From positions 5,701,501 through 5,765,500 of the forward strand of contig NZ_CP151076.1 in the NCBI RefSeq assembly GCF_038096165.1: a stretch of 64,000 nt of DNA, in the 5' to 3' direction. The position numbers and the translations under genes are program-made. Positions 8,783 through 18,627 of the stretch are shown in pieces. The DNA comes from Pseudomonas sp. G.S.17. Its GTDB lineage: Bacteria > Pseudomonadota > Gammaproteobacteria > Pseudomonadales > Pseudomonadaceae. The first letter of the stretch is position 1; the number at the start of each line of letters is the position of its first letter. The notes beneath the pieces were generated by a model. That model did not search any database. It saw only the letters and a program-made list of their open reading frames with translations, and was not told where the DNA came from.

Positions 8783-9715
8783 ATGAACGCCGTAGCCTCA
8801 TCCGAAACGCTTCTTGATGAAGCCGACGCCTCGCCTGCGCAACTTGCCCAGGCCCAAGGCAAGCGCCGCAGTCTGCGGCGACGCATCACGATGCTGATGT
8901 TGCTGCCGTCGACGCTGTGGTTCTTGCTGCTGTTGGTGATGCCGCTGCTGATCATTCTGGTCTTCAGCTTCGGTGAGCGCAGCGCCGTCGGCGGTTATGC
9001 CGGCGGCTTGACGCTGGCCAACTACATGAATCTGAGTTCCCGCGCCGCCGCGTTCAGCAACACGCTGATACTGGCGCCGCTGGGGACGTTGGTGTGTTTG
9101 CTGGCAGCTTATCCGCTGGCCTATTTCCTCGCAGTGCGCGCTGGCAAAAATCGCTCGCTGCTGCTGACGCTGGTGATCGTGCCGTTCTGGACCAGCTTCC
9201 TGATTCGCACCTACGCGTGGATTTTCATCCTCAGCGGCAAAGGCATCCCGGCCATGCTCGCCAGCCTCGGGCTGGACGGCGTGCGCCTGATCAACACGCC
9301 GACTGCGGTGCTGATCGGCATCGTGTACGGCTACTTGCCGCTGATGGTGTTCCCGATCTACGTCAGCCTGGAAAAGCTCGACAAACGCCTGCTCGAAGCC
9401 TCCGCCGATCTGGGCGCCAGCGCGTTCGAAAGCTTTCGGCGTATCACCTTGCCGTTGTCGGCACCGGGGATCATCACCGGGGTCATGCTGGTGTTCATCC
9501 TGTTGATGGGCGAATTTCTGATCCCGGCGATTCTCGGTGGCGGCAAAGTGTTTTTTGTCGGCAATGCGCTGGTCGACCTGTTCCTGCAATCGCGCAACTG
9601 GCCATTCGGCAGTGCGCTGGCCATGACACTGGTGGCAATCATGCTGGCAATCATCGGCATCTACCTGAAACTGGTGAAACGCTACGGCGGCACCCCCGGC
9701 GATGGAGCCTTGTGA
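8783..9715 (+). CDS. ABC importer permease, PotB-like
   Basis: 310 residues. The ATG at 8783 is chosen over 8762 because AAGGA lies eight bases upstream. About 35 polar residues precede six predicted membrane segments (first: MLMLLPSTLWFLLLLVMPLL). The cytoplasmic EAA loop that contacts the ATPase is visible as LLEASADLGASAFESFRRITLP. It forms the inner-membrane channel with the next gene product. Confidence 0.92.
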   Translation: MNAVASSETLLDEADASPAQLAQAQGKRRSLRRRITMLMLLPSTLWFLLLLVMPLLIILVFSFGERSAVGGYAGGLTLANYMNLSSRAAAFSNTLILAPLGTLVCLLAAYPLAYFLAVRAGKNRSLLLTLVIVPFWTSFLIRTYAWIFILSGKGIPAMLASLGLDGVRLINTPTAVLIGIVYGYLPLMVFPIYVSLEKLDKRLLEASADLGASAFESFRRITLPLSAPGIITGVMLVFILLMGEFLIPAILGGGKVFFVGNALVDLFLQSRNWPFGSALAMTLVAIMLAIIGIYLKLVKRYGGTPGDGAL

Positions 9716-9716
9716 C

Positions 9717-10535
9717 ATGTGGCTACGCAGCTATTCAACCTCGCTGTACCTGTTCCTCTACGCGCCGATTGCGCTGATCATGCTGTTCAGCTTCAACGCC
9801 GGGCGCAGCGGGCTGGCGTTCGAATGCTGCTCGGTGCAGTGGTTCGGCCGCGCGTTCAGCAACCCGTTCATCATGGAGGCGCTGGGCAACAGCGCGATGA
9901 TCGCCACCTGTTCGGCCGTGCTGGCGACGCTGTTCGGCACCTTGGCAGTGTTCGGCCTGCAACGCGCCGGACGCAAGATCCGCCTGCTGTTCGACGTGCT
10001 GACCTATTGCTCGATCATCATTCCCGGCATCGTCATCGGCATCTCGACGCTGATCGCCTTCATCAGCCTGTTCGATGTACTCAACCCGTTGCTCGCCAAT
10101 CTGATGCCGGGCTTCCCACGTCTGAACATGGGTTTTTTCACGGTCATCGCCGCGCACTCGTTGTTCACCATGGCGCTGGTCATGGTCATTGTCCGCAGCC
10201 GGGTGGATTCGCTGGATAAAGCCCTGCAGGAAGCCTCTGCCGATTTGTACGCGCCGCCGCTGGAAACCTTCTGGCGCGTGACCTTGCCGCAAATCACCCC
10301 GGCAATCATGGCCGGCTTCCTGCTGGCGTTCACCTTCAGCTTTGACGATTTCATCATTGCGTTCTTTGTCGCGGGGCCGGAAACCACCTTGCCGATCTAC
10401 ATCTTTTCCTCGATCCGCCGGGGCGTGACGCCCGAGATCAACGCGGTTTCCACGGTGATCATCTGCGTGTCACTGGCGCTGCTGTTCACCTCCCGTTATT
10501 TGCAGAATCGCCGCACAGGAGCCTCACATGCGTGA
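9717..10535 (+). CDS. ABC importer permease, PotC-like
   Basis: 272 residues from the ATG at 9717, one base after the stop of the previous permease. Six membrane segments are predicted, and the EAA loop reads LQEASADLYAPPLETFWRVTLPQ. It is the second channel subunit of the importer. Its last eight bases overlap the start of the aldehyde dehydrogenase, which indicates co-translation of transport and catabolic functions. Confidence 0.92.
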   Translation: MWLRSYSTSLYLFLYAPIALIMLFSFNAGRSGLAFECCSVQWFGRAFSNPFIMEALGNSAMIATCSAVLATLFGTLAVFGLQRAGRKIRLLFDVLTYCSIIIPGIVIGISTLIAFISLFDVLNPLLANLMPGFPRLNMGFFTVIAAHSLFTMALVMVIVRSRVDSLDKALQEASADLYAPPLETFWRVTLPQITPAIMAGFLLAFTFSFDDFIIAFFVAGPETTLPIYIFSSIRRGVTPEINAVSTVIICVSLALLFTSRYLQNRRTGASHA

Positions 10536-12000
10536 TCAGTTGTACATCAACGGCGAGTGGGTCAGCCCCGACCTGGGCGGCTATCTGGAGGTCATCGATC
10601 CGGCGACCGAGCAGACGTTGCAACGGGTCGCGGCAGGCACCGAAGAAGACATTGATCATGCGGTGCGCGCCGCACGTCGGGCATTCGACAGTGGCTGGAG
10701 CCAGAGCAGCGGCGCCGCGCGCGCGGTGTGGCTGGAAACCCTGGCGGACGAACTGCAAAACAGTCAGGACAGCATCGCCCGGCTGGAGGTCAGTGATAAC
10801 GGCAAGCCGCTGCCCGAAGCGCAATGGGACATCGCCGACGCGATTGGCTGTTTTCGTTATTACGCAGGCCTCGCGCGGGAGCTGGACGGTCGGCAGGATC
10901 AGCCGCTGGCGCTGCCGGACGCGCGTTTTCGGTGTCGCACGCGCCTTGAGCCGATCGGCGTTGCCGGGCAGATCATTCCGTGGAATTACCCGCTGCTGAT
11001 GGCCGCCTGGAAAGTCGCACCGGCGCTGGCGGCTGGCGCGGCGGTGGTGTTGAAACCGTCGGAGCTGACCCCGCTGACCGCCCTGGAACTGGCGGCCGCT
11101 GCCGACCGCATCGGCTTGCCCGCTGGCGTGCTCAACGTGGTGACCGGGTTGGGCAGCGATGCGGGCAGCCCGCTGACGTTGCATCCCGGCGTCGACAAAC
11201 TGGCCTTCACCGGCAGCGTGCCGACCGGCGCGAAAATCATGTCGGCAGCGGCCCGCGACATCAAGAACATCAGCCTGGAGCTGGGCGGCAAATCGGCGTT
11301 CATCGTGTTTGATGACGCGGATGTCGAGGCGGCGGTGGAATGGATTCTGTTCGGGATTTTCTGGAATCAGGGCCAGGTGTGCAGCGCCACGTCGCGCTTG
11401 CTGGTGCAGGAAAGCATTGCGCCGCGGCTCATCGAAAGACTGGTCGAGGAGGCGCGCAAGATCACCATCGGCCCGGGCATGGAACCGGGCGTATTGCTCG
11501 GCCCGCTGGTGAGCAAAAGCCAATACGACAAGGTGCTGGGCTTTATCGATCAGGGCCAGGCCAGCGGCGCCAAGCTGCTGACCGGCGGCAAACGCCCGGC
11601 GCATCTGGGGCAAGGCTATTTCATGGAGCCGGCAATCTTTGACGAGCCTGCCGAAAACAGCATCGTCTGGCGCGAAGAAATCTTCGGCCCGGTGCTGTGC
11701 ATCAAGCGCTTCAAGGATGAACAGCAAGCCCTGCAAATGGCCAACGCCAGCCGCTTCGGCCTCGCCGCCGCCGTGATGAGCGCCGACCCGCAACGCGCCA
11801 CCCGCGTCGCCAACCAGCTGCGCGCCGGGATCATCTGGGTCAACTGCTCACAACCGACCTTCGTCGAAGCGCCCTGGGGCGGCATGAAACACAGCGGCAT
11901 CGGCCGCGAACTGGGCCAATGGGGCCTGGATAATTACCTGGAGGTCAAACAAGTCACCGAATACATCGGCGAAGAGCCTTGGGGTTGGTATTTGAAATGA
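10528..12000 (+). CDS. NAD(P)-dependent aldehyde dehydrogenase, betaine-aldehyde type
   Basis: 490 residues, the normal length for the family. The general base glutamate is E251 in LELGGKS and the nucleophile is C285 in GQVCSA; the cofactor-site region IIPWNYPLLMAAWKVAPALA is intact. It oxidises an aldehyde to the acid. It overlaps the permease gene by eight bases, so the substrate probably derives from whatever the ABC system imports, for example an aminoaldehyde formed from a polyamine. No aminotransferase or amine oxidase is in the cluster, so the preceding step must be encoded elsewhere. Sequence resembles betaine-aldehyde and gamma-aminobutyraldehyde dehydrogenases about equally to my eye. 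Confidence 0.9.
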   Translation: MRDQLYINGEWVSPDLGGYLEVIDPATEQTLQRVAAGTEEDIDHAVRAARRAFDSGWSQSSGAARAVWLETLADELQNSQDSIARLEVSDNGKPLPEAQWDIADAIGCFRYYAGLARELDGRQDQPLALPDARFRCRTRLEPIGVAGQIIPWNYPLLMAAWKVAPALAAGAAVVLKPSELTPLTALELAAAADRIGLPAGVLNVVTGLGSDAGSPLTLHPGVDKLAFTGSVPTGAKIMSAAARDIKNISLELGGKSAFIVFDDADVEAAVEWILFGIFWNQGQVCSATSRLLVQESIAPRLIERLVEEARKITIGPGMEPGVLLGPLVSKSQYDKVLGFIDQGQASGAKLLTGGKRPAHLGQGYFMEPAIFDEPAENSIVWREEIFGPVLCIKRFKDEQQALQMANASRFGLAAAVMSADPQRATRVANQLRAGIIWVNCSQPTFVEAPWGGMKHSGIGRELGQWGLDNYLEVKQVTEYIGEEPWGWYLK

Positions 12001-12018
12001 ACCTGCAACGGCAGATCC

Positions 12019-12123
12019 GGTAGGAGGGGACTTGTCCCCGAAGGCGCCAGTTCAGGCGACAATGCTTTTTCGGATGATCTCGTTGCCAATTCAATTGCAT
12101 TCGGGGACAAGTCCCCTCCTACC
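12019..12123. repeat. REP pair, GGTAGGAGGGGACTTGTCCCCGA family
   Basis: Well-conserved inverted copies at 12019-12042 and 12100-12123 in the convergent gap between the aldehyde dehydrogenase and bioD, where they can also act as a bidirectional transcript end. Confidence 0.9.
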
Positions 12124-12156
12124 GATCCTCAGCAATAGGCGGGAATAATCCCAGTC

Positions 12157-12837
12157 CTAATCCAGCAACTCCAGATGCAGATACTCCGCCACCCCTTCGG
12201 CGCTGGGTTTCTTCAGGCGTGGTACGCGGCCCAGGCAGGGCGCGGGCAGGCGCTCGGCGAGGGTCGCTAGGTTTTCTTCCAGGCGCGAAGTCTTGGCGTC
12301 GACGATATTGGCAACCCAACCCGCCAGTTGCAGCCCGTCCTGAGCGATGGCCTCGGCGCTCAGCAGCGCGTGATTGATGCAACCCAGGCGCACACCAACC
12401 ACGAGAATAACCGGCAATTGCAGCGCGACAGCCAGATCGGACAGGTTGGCCTGATCCGCCAATGGCACACGCCAGCCGCCAGCGCCTTCGATCAGGCTGA
12501 AATCCGCGTTGCGCGCCAACAACAACCGCATCGGCTTGAGCAAACCTTGCACCGTCAGCGCCACGCCCGCTTCCCGCGCCGCCAGATGCGGGGCGATGGC
12601 TGGCTCGAAGGCCACGGGGTTGACCTCGTCGTAACTCACGGCAACCGAGCATTGCGCCAGCAGGGCCAGCGCGTCGTCGTTGCGCAAGCCATTGGGAGTC
12701 ACCGCGCAGCCGGAAGCAACCGGTTTGCCCGCCACAGTGCTCAAACCTGCCTGTCGCGCGGCGTACAACAGGCCAGCGGCGACCGTGGTCTTGCCCACGT
12801 CGGTGTCGGTTCCCGCGATGAAGTACGCACGGCTCAT
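12157..12837 (-). CDS. bioD: dethiobiotin synthetase
   Basis: 226 residues from the ATG at 12837 (MSRAYFIAGTDTDVGKTTVA); seven extra residues upstream are not supported by the family. The P-loop GTDTDVGKTT and the substrate-site EGAGGWRVPL are intact. It carboxylates 7,8-diaminopelargonate with ATP to give dethiobiotin, the step before BioB. Last gene of the bioB-F-H-C-D operon, 28 bases after bioC. bioA is not in the window. Confidence 0.95.
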   Translation of the reverse strand: MSRAYFIAGTDTDVGKTTVAAGLLYAARQAGLSTVAGKPVASGCAVTPNGLRNDDALALLAQCSVAVSYDEVNPVAFEPAIAPHLAAREAGVALTVQGLLKPMRLLLARNADFSLIEGAGGWRVPLADQANLSDLAVALQLPVILVVGVRLGCINHALLSAEAIAQDGLQLAGWVANIVDAKTSRLEENLATLAERLPAPCLGRVPRLKKPSAEGVAEYLHLELLD

Positions 12838-12865
12838 CTCGGCTTTCCTCTGCTGCATCCTAAGT

Positions 12866-13678
12866 TCACCGGCTTTTTTCCAGCACGGTGTAGACCACCT
12901 GATACGTCGCGGGCAAGCCTTCAGGCTGACGGAAGCCCTCGTAAGCGTTGATCAGCGCCAGTATCCGCGCCCGCCCGGTCAAGCCGCCAGGCCTGCCCGG
13001 ATTGAGATTGTGTGCGCCCAAGGCTTTCAGCTCGTGGGTCAGGCTGCGCACGTCCGGGTAATGCAAAACATGCGGCTGCACCTGCAGAGAGCTTAGGCGC
13101 AACCCGCTCGCCGCGCACAACTGCTGATAATCCTGCAACTGCCGGAAGCGGTTGACGTGCACCAGACCGTCGACGGTTTGCCAGCTGTCACGCAGCTCAA
13201 ACAGCGTACCGACGCACAAACTTGCGAAGGCGAAAACCCCGCCCGGCTGCAATACACGCCTGACTTCGCTGAGCACTGCGGCAAAATCCGCGCACCACTG
13301 CACCGCCAGGCTGGAGAAAATCAGCTCGCAGCTGGCATCCCGCAACGGCAAGCGCTCGGCGTCACCGGCGACAAAATGTTCAGCGCCACCCAAAGGCTGC
13401 GCATGCCGCAACATGCCTTCGGCGATATCCAGCGCCACGCCGTGACCCCGGGGGAATTTTTCCGCCAGCACCCGGCTGAAATAACCGGTGCCGCAGCCCA
13501 GATCCAGCCAGCGTTGCGCTTGCAAACCTTGCGGCAAACGCGACAGCAGCTCGCCGCCCACGTCGCGCTGCAACTGAGCGACGCTGTCGTAACTGCCCGC
13601 CGCGCGGGAAAACGATGCGGCTACCTGGCGTTTGTCAGGCAAACCGCCTGGCAACTTCGGATGGGATAAATCAGTCAT
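12866..13678 (-). CDS. bioC: malonyl-ACP O-methyltransferase
   Basis: 270 residues from the ATG at 13678 ([20 protein letters not shown]). The SAM-binding motif [15 protein letters not shown] and the DIAEGML strand are clear. It methylates malonyl-ACP so that the fatty-acid enzymes can build the pimeloyl chain of biotin. It overlaps the end of bioH by eight bases, the usual coupling of carboxyl methylation and its later removal by BioH. Confidence 0.95.
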   Translation of the reverse strand: MTDLSHPKLPGGLPDKRQVAASFSRAAGSYDSVAQLQRDVGGELLSRLPQGLQAQRWLDLGCGTGYFSRVLAEKFPRGHGVALDIAEGMLRHAQPLGGAEHFVAGDAERLPLRDASCELIFSSLAVQWCADFAAVLSEVRRVLQPGGVFAFASLCVGTLFELRDSWQTVDGLVHVNRFRQLQDYQQLCAASGLRLSSLQVQPHVLHYPDVRSLTHELKALGAHNLNPGRPGGLTGRARILALINAYEGFRQPEGLPATYQVVYTVLEKSR

Positions 13679-14402
13679 CACCGGACTCATGTAGAAACGC
13701 CTGGATCGCCGCCGCGACACCGTGAGGATTTTCCAGGAGGAAGGCGTGGCTGGCCTGCTCGATGACGCCGACTTCGACGTCCGGCAACAGCGCCAGCAAA
13801 TCGCCCGCGGCTTCAGCGGGCACGAAAGCATCAAGCCCGGCAAACAGGTGCAGCTGCGGCCCGCGATAGGTTTGCAAGGCGCTGCGCGTATCCAGTTGCT
13901 CCAGCAATTGCAGGCTGTGGACCAGCGCCGCACTGGATCCATGCGGTGCGCCAGCCTTGAGCAGGCGCGCAATACCGCGCGGATCTTCTGCACCCTGGGC
14001 GCACAACAGGCTGAAACGCTTGAGCGTGCCATCGGGATCGTCGATGCAACCGGCCAGGAACGCCTCGAAATCCCCGGCCGCCATCGCGTTGGGCCAGGCG
14101 CCGCGCGTCACGAAACAGGTATTGCTCGCCAGCGTCACCAGCCCGCAGCAACGCTCGCCGCGCCGCGCCGCCAGTTCGGCGGCCAACATGCCACCCAACG
14201 ACCAGCCGCCCAGCCAGGCGTTGTCCGGCAGATTGGCGTCCAGTTCGTCGAGCCATTCCTGCGGGTCGCTGCTTTCCAGCTCAGGCAGCGGCTCGATTTC
14301 CACGCGCAAATGCTCGTCCAGGCCACGCAATGCAGCGGCCAATGGCTCCAGCGGCGAAATGCCCAAACCCCAACCGGGTAGCAGGATCAACTGATCACGC
14401 AT
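13671..14402 (-). CDS. bioH: pimeloyl-ACP methyl ester carboxylesterase
   Basis: 243 residues, alpha/beta hydrolase fold. The nucleophile is S68 in GGWSLGG; the acid lies in GLDAFVP and the histidine in [12 protein letters not shown]. It removes the methyl ester introduced by BioC and so ends pimeloyl synthesis. It overlaps bioF by eight bases upstream and bioC by eight downstream. Confidence 0.95.
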   Translation of the reverse strand: MRDQLILLPGWGLGISPLEPLAAALRGLDEHLRVEIEPLPELESSDPQEWLDELDANLPDNAWLGGWSLGGMLAAELAARRGERCCGLVTLASNTCFVTRGAWPNAMAAGDFEAFLAGCIDDPDGTLKRFSLLCAQGAEDPRGIARLLKAGAPHGSSAALVHSLQLLEQLDTRSALQTYRGPQLHLFAGLDAFVPAEAAGDLLALLPDVEVGVIEQASHAFLLENPHGVAAAIQAFLHESGDD

Positions 14403-15585
14403 GATGTGGCTCCACCGAATCGCGCTTATCCAGCAGCGGGTAACACTGCGCCAATGCATTCAACAATAGCTGCACTTGCGCCTGCGTGTGGGCGGCGGAA
14501 AAGGTGACCCGCAAACGCGCGCTGCCCGCAGGCACGGTGGGCGGCCGGATCGCCGTCACCAGCACGCCGCAATCACGCAACATCTGCGACAGGCGCATGG
14601 CGCGGCCGGCGTCGCCGATCAGGATCGGCTGGATCGGAGTAAAACTGTCCAGCAAGGTCAGGCCGATCTGTTCGGCACCGCTGCGAAACTGGGCGATCAA
14701 GCGCGCCAGATGCTCACGGCGCCAATGCTCGGTGCGCAGCAGTTCGAGGCTTTTCAGCGTTGCGCAGGCCAATCCCGGTGGCTGGCTGGTGGTGTAGATG
14801 TACGGACGGGCGAACTGAATCAGGGTTTCGATCAGCTCTTCGCTGCCCGCAACAAACGCCCCGGCAGTGCCGAACGCCTTGCCCAGCGTGCCGATCAACA
14901 CCGGCACGTCGTCCATGCCCAGGCCAAAATGCTCGACGATACCGCCGCCATTGGCACCCAGCGGGCCGAAGCCATGCGCGTCATCGACCATCAGCCAGGC
15001 GCCTTTGGCTTTCGCCGCTTGCGCCAGCGCCGGCAGGTTGGCCAGATCGCCGTCCATGCTGAACACGCCATCGGTGACCACCAGCGTATCGCCGCTGGCT
15101 TTCTCCAGACGCGCGGCCAGGCTCTCGCCATCGTTGTGCAGATAACGGGAAAACCGTGCGCCGCTGAGCAAACCGGCATCGAGCAGCGAAGCATGATTGA
15201 GCCGGTCTTCCAGCACCGTATCGCCCTGCCCGACCAGCGCCGTCACGGCACCGAGGTTGGCCATGTAGCCATTGGAAAACAGCAGCGCCCGCGGGCGGCC
15301 GGTCATTTCCGCCAGCGCCACTTCGAGTTCGTGATGCGGGCCGCTGTGGCCGATCACCAGATGCGAAGAACCGCCACCGACGCCCCATTTTTCAGCACCG
15401 GCCTGCCAGGCAGAGATGACTTCGGGATGATTGGCCAGGCCCAGATAATCGTTGTTGCAGAACGCCAGCAACGGCTGACCATCCACCACCACATCCGGCC
15501 CTTGCGGGCTTTGCAGCAGCGGGCGCTGGCGATAGAGATTGTCAGCACGGCGGGCAGCGAGACGTGCGAGAAGATCGAAGGACAT
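14395..15585 (-). CDS. bioF: 8-amino-7-oxononanoate synthase
   Basis: 396 residues, PLP enzyme of the alpha-oxoamine synthase family. The PLP lysine lies in [13 protein letters not shown], and the region [16 protein letters not shown] binds the cofactor. It condenses pimeloyl-ACP or -CoA with L-alanine. Second gene of the operon; the 105-base gap to bioB holds a REP pair. Confidence 0.96.
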   Translation of the reverse strand: MSFDLLARLAARRADNLYRQRPLLQSPQGPDVVVDGQPLLAFCNNDYLGLANHPEVISAWQAGAEKWGVGGGSSHLVIGHSGPHHELEVALAEMTGRPRALLFSNGYMANLGAVTALVGQGDTVLEDRLNHASLLDAGLLSGARFSRYLHNDGESLAARLEKASGDTLVVTDGVFSMDGDLANLPALAQAAKAKGAWLMVDDAHGFGPLGANGGGIVEHFGLGMDDVPVLIGTLGKAFGTAGAFVAGSEELIETLIQFARPYIYTTSQPPGLACATLKSLELLRTEHWRREHLARLIAQFRSGAEQIGLTLLDSFTPIQPILIGDAGRAMRLSQMLRDCGVLVTAIRPPTVPAGSARLRVTFSAAHTQAQVQLLLNALAQCYPLLDKRDSVEPHHA

Positions 15586-15611
15586 GCAGGCCTCGGGGGA
15601 AATTTAAGCTC

Positions 15612-15682
15612 CCGTAGGACCGGCTTCAGCCGGGAGCGGGCCAGTCAGGAAAGAGGCCCTCCCGGCTGAAGCCGGTCCTACG
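15612..15682. repeat. REP pair inside the bio operon, GTAGGACCGGCTTCAGCC family
   Basis: Inverted copies CGTAGGACCGGCTTCAGCC at 15613-15631 and its complement ending at 15682, between bioB and bioF. The transcript would fold into a strong hairpin here, which could attenuate or stabilise bioB relative to the distal genes. Confidence 0.9.
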
Positions 15683-15690
15683 GTCGGTAG

Positions 15691-16746
15691 TCAAACCGCA
15701 GCGTTATAAAACTGCGCGCTGCTCTTCTGTTCGACCAGCGCCTGTTCAATGGCGGCCTGATGCACTTCGTCAGCGTGTTCTTCGCGGGCTTCGGGTTTGA
15801 TACCCAGGCGCGAGAACAACAGCATGTCCTTGTCGGCTTGCGGGTTGGCGGTGGTGAGCAGTTTGTCGCCGTAGAAAATCGAGTTGGCTCCGGCGAAGAA
15901 TGCCAGCGCCTGCATCTGCTCGTTCATCGCTTCGCGACCGGCCGACAGCCGCACATGGGATTGCGGCATCAGGATGCGGGCCACGGCGAGCATGCGGATG
16001 AAGTCGAACGGGTCGATGTCTTCGGCGTTTTCCAGCGGCGTACCGGCAACCTTGACCAGCATGTTGATCGGCACCGATTCCGGATGCTCCGGCAGATTGG
16101 CCAGCTGGATCAGCAGATTGGCGCGGTCGTCGAGGGATTCGCCCATGCCGAGAATGCCGCCGGAGCAGATTTTCATCCCCGAATCACGCACGTAGGCCAA
16201 GGTTTGCAGGCGCTCGCCGTAAGTACGGGTGGTGATGATGCTGGAGTAGAACTCTGGCGAGGTGTCGAGGTTGTGGTTGTAGTAATCCAGACCCGCCGAA
16301 GCCAGCGCTTCGGTCTGATCCTGATCCAGACGACCCAGGGTCATGCAGGTTTCCAGGCCCAGGGCTTTCACGCCTTTGACCATCTCCAGCACGTAAGGCA
16401 TGTCTTTGGCCGAAGGATGCTTCCAGGCCGCGCCCATGCAGAAGCGCGTCGAACCGATGGCCTTGGCGCGCGCGGCTTCTTCGAGAACCTTCTGCACTTC
16501 GAGCAGTTTTTCTTTCTCAAGGCCGGTGTTGTAGTGGCCGGACTGCGGACAGTACTTGCAGTCTTCCGGGCAAGCGCCGGTCTTGATCGACAGCAAGGTC
16601 GAGACCTGCACGCGGTTGGCGTCGAAATGAGCGCGGTGCACGGTTTGCGCCTGAAACAGCAGGTCATTGAAGGGCTGTACAAACAGCGCCCGAACTTCGG
16701 CTAAATTCCAGTCATGACGCAAAGTGGCGGTAGTGCTGGCGCTCAT
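15691..16746 (-). CDS. bioB: biotin synthase
   Basis: 351 residues, radical SAM enzyme. The 4Fe-4S cysteines are C59, C63 and C66 in CPEDCKYC; the region [12 protein letters not shown] is the conserved YNHNLDT block, and RLSAGRE is present near the C-terminus. It inserts sulfur into dethiobiotin. First gene of the operon, with a promoter and BirA-type operator 95-150 bases upstream. Confidence 0.97.
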   Translation of the reverse strand: MSASTTATLRHDWNLAEVRALFVQPFNDLLFQAQTVHRAHFDANRVQVSTLLSIKTGACPEDCKYCPQSGHYNTGLEKEKLLEVQKVLEEAARAKAIGSTRFCMGAAWKHPSAKDMPYVLEMVKGVKALGLETCMTLGRLDQDQTEALASAGLDYYNHNLDTSPEFYSSIITTRTYGERLQTLAYVRDSGMKICSGGILGMGESLDDRANLLIQLANLPEHPESVPINMLVKVAGTPLENAEDIDPFDFIRMLAVARILMPQSHVRLSAGREAMNEQMQALAFFAGANSIFYGDKLLTTANPQADKDMLLFSRLGIKPEAREEHADEVHQAAIEQALVEQKSSAQFYNAAV

Positions 16747-16840
16747 CGGGCGGCTCCTCGGGATTTTCTTTTAGCAGGCGACCGGCAGCTCAGCATTATG
16801 CAAACGCTTAAAGTCCACAGGCGCGACACGGATGTTCGGC

Positions 16841-16895
16841 ATATTTAAGGAAGAGCCATGCGCTGTCAACCACAAAGCCAATACCCGGTTTACAT
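16841..16895 (-). promoter_or_regulatory. bioB promoter with overlapping BirA-type operator
   Basis: On the minus strand TGTAAACC (16887-16894) and GGTTGACA (16864-16871) are separated by 15 bases, closely matching the BirA operator TTGTAAACC-N14-16-GGTTTACAA. The right half contains a perfect -35 TTGACA (16864-16869), and an AT-rich -10 candidate (TAAATA, 16842-16847) follows after 16 bases. A transcript would start about 85 bases before bioB. The site also covers codons 3-13 of the divergent comF. Confidence 0.7.
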
Positions 16896-17592
16896 CTGGT
16901 TAAAAAACAAACAAATCTGTTTGCTGTGCGATGAACGTACCGATTCACTGTTTGCCATCTGCGTACCTTGCGAAGCGGAGCTGCCGTGGCTGGGCGATCA
17001 ATGTCGGCATTGCGCCCTGCCGCTGGCAATGGCCGATCTGAGCTGCGCGCAATGCTTCAACCATCCGCCTGCGTTTGATGAAGTGTTGGTGCCGTGGCTC
17101 TACGACTTCCCCGTGGACAGCCTGGTGACGCGCTTCAAGCATCAGGGCAATTGGCCCATGGGCCGCCTACTGAGCGAACTGCTCGGACAATTCCTGCAAC
17201 ACCGCTTCGACGAAGGTCAACCGAAGCCAGACGTGCTGCTGCCGGTGCCGCTGGCCAGCAAACGCCTGCGTCAGCGCGGCTATAACCAGGCCGCAATGCT
17301 CGCCGACTAGCTTGGCCAACAATTACAGCTGCCGGTACAACCTCGCTTGCTGATCCGCACCCGGGAAACCCCGGCGCAACAAGGCCTGAACGCCAAAGCC
17401 CGCAAACGTAATCTGCGTGGCGCCTTTGCCTTGGTCGAAGCTGAGAAAATCACCGGCCAGCATGTGGCGCTGATCGATGACGTACTGACCACCGGCTCCA
17501 CCGCCGATGCCATTGCGCAGGTGCTGCTAAAGGCCGGGGCGCGGCGGGTGGATGTCTATTGCCTGGCGCGAACGCCCAAGCCGGAGGATTAG
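16858..17592 (+). pseudogene. comF: ComF family phosphoribosyltransferase, interrupted by in-frame amber stop
   Basis: One frame runs from the ATG at 16858 (AAGGAAG seven bases upstream) to the TAG at 17308-17310 (150 residues) and then continues open in the same frame to 17592. The first part has the CxxC zinc motifs (CLLCDE, CVPC, CRHC, CAQC) and the PVPLASKRLRQRGYNQ block; the part after the stop holds the PRPP-binding loop VALIDDVLTTGSTADA. Together they make a full-length ComF, a protein involved in DNA uptake. A single base change (for example from TGG, CAG or GAG) explains the break. The truncated product lacks the PRPP site. It could be a recent pseudogene, a sequencing error or a read-through gene. 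Confidence 0.85.
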
Positions 17593-17613
17593 CAGTCACG
17601 AGGATATTCAAGG

Positions 17614-17696
17614 TGGTGAGCTTGCTCGCGAAGGCAATATTCCAGGCTCGAAAGATTCAGGGTACCGACTCCTTCGCGAGCAAGCTCGCTCCCACT
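17614..17696. repeat. REP pair, GGGAGCGAGCTTGCTCGCGAA family
   Basis: Degenerate left copy at 17614-17634 and a good right copy at 17670-17696, in the gap between comF and the ModE-type gene. Confidence 0.75.
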
Positions 17697-17784
17697 GGGA
17701 TATCGCAAACTGTGCCCCGGTTTTTTCCCCAACATTTATTTTTTCCTTACACTCGCCCTCATCATCAAACAAAAAGCCGCGCCC

Positions 17785-18549
17785 ATGCCCCTTCCTTCCT
17801 TGCTCACCCAACACATGGTCCGTCGCCCGCAGCGCATTGCGTTGTTGCAGCACATTGCCGAGCAGGGTTCGATCACCCGCGCGGCGAAAAGCGCAGGGCT
17901 GAGTTACAAGGCGGCGTGGGATGCCATCGATGAGCTGAACAATCTGGCGCAAAAGCCGTTGGTCGAGCGCAGCGTTGGCGGGCGTGGCGGCGGTGGCGCG
18001 AAACTTTCCGCTGAAGGCGAGCGCGTCTTGCGCCTTTATCATCGCCTGCAAGCCTTGCAGGCCCAGGTGCTGGAAGCCACCGAAGAAAGCACCGACCTGG
18101 AACTGCTCAGTCGCCTGTCATTACGCACCAGCGCGCGCAATCAACTGCTCGGCCGCATCGAGGCGATAACCGCTCACGGTCATAACGATCTGGTGCGCCT
18201 GCGTCTGGCTGGCGATCTGTTCATTAATGCGCAGATCACCCACGACAGCACGCTGCGCCTGGACCTGACAATTGGCACCGATGTCGTCGCGCTGATCAAA
18301 GCCGGATGGCTGAGTTTGCTCGGCCCCGACCAGCCCGCAACAACTGGACACAATTCACTTCACGGCACAATCGACGCCATTCTCGGTGCCGAGGACGGCC
18401 CCAGCGAGGTCCGCATCGCCCTGCCCAGCGGCCAGACATTGTGCTCGCTGGCCGAGCCCGCGCAGCTTGCCGCGCTGGAGCTGGTTGTCGGTAGCCCGGT
18501 GCAGGCGCAATTTGCCCCCTCACTGGTTCTGCTGGGCACCGCGCAGTAG
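17785..18549 (+). CDS. modE: molybdate-responsive regulator, ModE type
   Basis: 254 residues. The N-terminal winged helix (RIALLQHIAEQGSITRAAKSAGLSYKAAWDAIDELNNLA, residues ~18-53) is the ModE/LysR-like DNA-binding domain, followed by a glycine-rich wing and two molbindin (MOP/TOBE) domains (residues ~120-190 and ~195-254) that bind molybdate or tungstate. In other bacteria ModE represses the modABC importer when molybdate is present. No mod genes are in the window. Confidence 0.85.
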   Translation: MPLPSLLTQHMVRRPQRIALLQHIAEQGSITRAAKSAGLSYKAAWDAIDELNNLAQKPLVERSVGGRGGGGAKLSAEGERVLRLYHRLQALQAQVLEATEESTDLELLSRLSLRTSARNQLLGRIEAITAHGHNDLVRLRLAGDLFINAQITHDSTLRLDLTIGTDVVALIKAGWLSLLGPDQPATTGHNSLHGTIDAILGAEDGPSEVRIALPSGQTLCSLAEPAQLAALELVVGSPVQAQFAPSLVLLGTAQ

Positions 18550-18627
18550 CCGCAGCACGTCACCCTTTCGAAATGTTTTCGTCATAAAGCCTGACTAAGG
18601 TAGCTGCCACATCTGCTGGGAGCCGTG

